Of a DNA stretch of 64,000 nucleotides, positions 63,646-64,000 are shown piece after piece (position 1 is the stretch's first letter; every line of letters starts with the position of its first letter). A model generated the notes under the pieces. The model was given only the letters and a program-made list of their open reading frames with translations. It was not told the DNA's origin and ran no database searches. Origin of the DNA: Sphingobacteriales bacterium (GTDB taxonomy: Bacteria > Bacteroidota > Bacteroidia > Sphingobacteriales > Sphingobacteriaceae); assembly GCA_004293485.1 (NCBI GenBank), contig RDYW01000031.1, positions 81,184-145,183 of the forward strand, written 5' to 3'. Made by a program: the position numbers and the translations under genes.

Positions 63646-63746
63646 GGGCGTTTTAACACGCTTTACGCTATATCTTTTTTTATTTTAATTTTCCCCCAAA
63701 AGGGGGATTTTTGGCAAAAAAAGGATACCGCTGCAATCGTTAACGC
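63646..63746 (+). repeat. Structured intergenic repeat, copy B
   Basis: GGGCGTTTT, then AACACGCTTTACGCTATATC, a T run, hairpin CCCCCAAAAGGGGG, A run and GGATACCGCTGCAATCG, ending TTAACGC. GCGTT (63648-63652) pairs with AACGC (63742-63746), and ATC+T7 with A7+GGAT. The same elements as copies A and C in the same order; this copy has the shortest 5' part. Confidence 0.75.
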
Positions 63747-63876
63747 AAATAAACTGTTTAAGTACTTCTCTAAATACAAATTGAAATAAAATTAATAATC
63801 GAACTCAAGTTATACAAATTCCACTTTCCAATATGTTAAAGTATTTAAACCAAAACTGCCTAAGTCACATTTATAG

Positions 63877-64000
63877 TTAGCCAAGATAATACTTACGATA
63901 AAACGTATCAAAAACTTCATCATTAAAAAAAATCCATTTACCATCGAAAGCGGAGAACTCACTCCAACCATCAAGCCCAAGCGCAAAGCAATCGAAACCA
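63877..64000 (+). pseudogene. Long-chain acyl-CoA synthetase (AMP-binding), C-terminal fragment
   Basis: After a TAG at 63874 the frame reads IKNFIIKKNPFTIESGELTP and TIKPKRKAIET to the window edge, the C-terminal hallmark of AMP-forming fatty acyl-CoA synthetases (GELTPTxKxKRxxI). The preceding bases fit the family only after a frame change (NTYDK in another frame just upstream), so this is likely a frameshifted or truncated 3' remnant. No upstream body of the gene is present. It runs off the window, so its true end is unknown. Confidence 0.6.

Noticed and set aside
1..64000. CRISPR arrays, tRNA or rRNA genes, intact transposases
   Set aside because: None seen by eye on either strand; short tRNA genes could still be missed without a search tool.

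Overview
The window comes from an AT-rich Bacteroidota genome (sphingobacterial, chitinophagal or cytophagal in style; the exact lineage cannot be fixed from sequence alone). Signs of this are an orphaned type IX secretion (Por) sorting-domain fragment, a TonB-dependent receptor with an N-terminal carboxypeptidase-regulatory-like domain, the short NuoG lacking a molybdopterin domain, ribosomal protein S16 with an acidic tail, absence of Shine-Dalgarno sequences, and several promoters of the phylum type (TTTG, about 19-20 bases, then TAnnTTTG).

Layout. 1-12 kb: the 3' end of an aldose epimerase gene, a dipeptide epimerase, a lone trpC, feoA-feoB (ferrous iron uptake), a SprT-like metallopeptidase, an outer-membrane protein plus vanadium-haloperoxidase/PAP2 pair, and a lutB-type lactate-utilisation iron-sulfur protein. 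12.4-23.8 kb: complex I genes nuoF and nuoG-nuoN, split by a foreign-looking 1.8 kb cassette (membrane-anchored protein, gamma-glutamylcyclotransferase-like protein, 53-residue protein, broken ORF6N gene, palindromes); nuoA-E are not here. 24.3-29.4 kb: minus-strand GH39 glycosidase, dprA, rsmG and a membrane glycosyltransferase. 29.6-38.2 kb: a surface polysaccharide locus (Wzz, Wzx, acyltransferase, glycosyltransferases, Wzy-like polymerase, epimerase) whose middle is visibly more AT-rich. 38.2-46 kb: a RelE/ParE toxin-antitoxin pair, fatty acid desaturase, PH-domain protein between two G-rich repeat islands, ClC channel, decayed ParD antitoxin gene, M1 aminopeptidase, a glycosyltransferase and a membrane protein. 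46.1-50.1 kb: purQ-coaX-outer-membrane protein-lptC, then rpsP. 50.3-53.5 kb: htpG (minus) and a lipoprotein. 53.9-62.3 kb, minus strand: TonB receptor, thrA-thrB preceded by a leader peptide and attenuator, and a PBP4-type carboxypeptidase. The last kilobase is nearly gene-free and ends in an acyl-CoA synthetase 3' fragment.

Most notable: (1) a complete-looking threonine attenuator upstream of thrAB, with promoter, a 17-residue leader with eight Thr, mutually exclusive hairpins and a terminator; (2) three copies of a structured intergenic repeat (minus strand near 26.1 and 52.6 kb, plus strand near 63.7 kb), two of which show a compensatory change in the closing stem; (3) palindromes in and near the broken ORF6N gene inside the nuo cluster; (4) many decaying accessory genes (DUF3800, DUF1016 nuclease, ORF6N, ParD, T9SS tail, acyl-CoA synthetase) between intact housekeeping genes. 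I saw no tRNA, rRNA, CRISPR array or intact transposase gene. All family assignments are by recognition of motifs; no database search was run.
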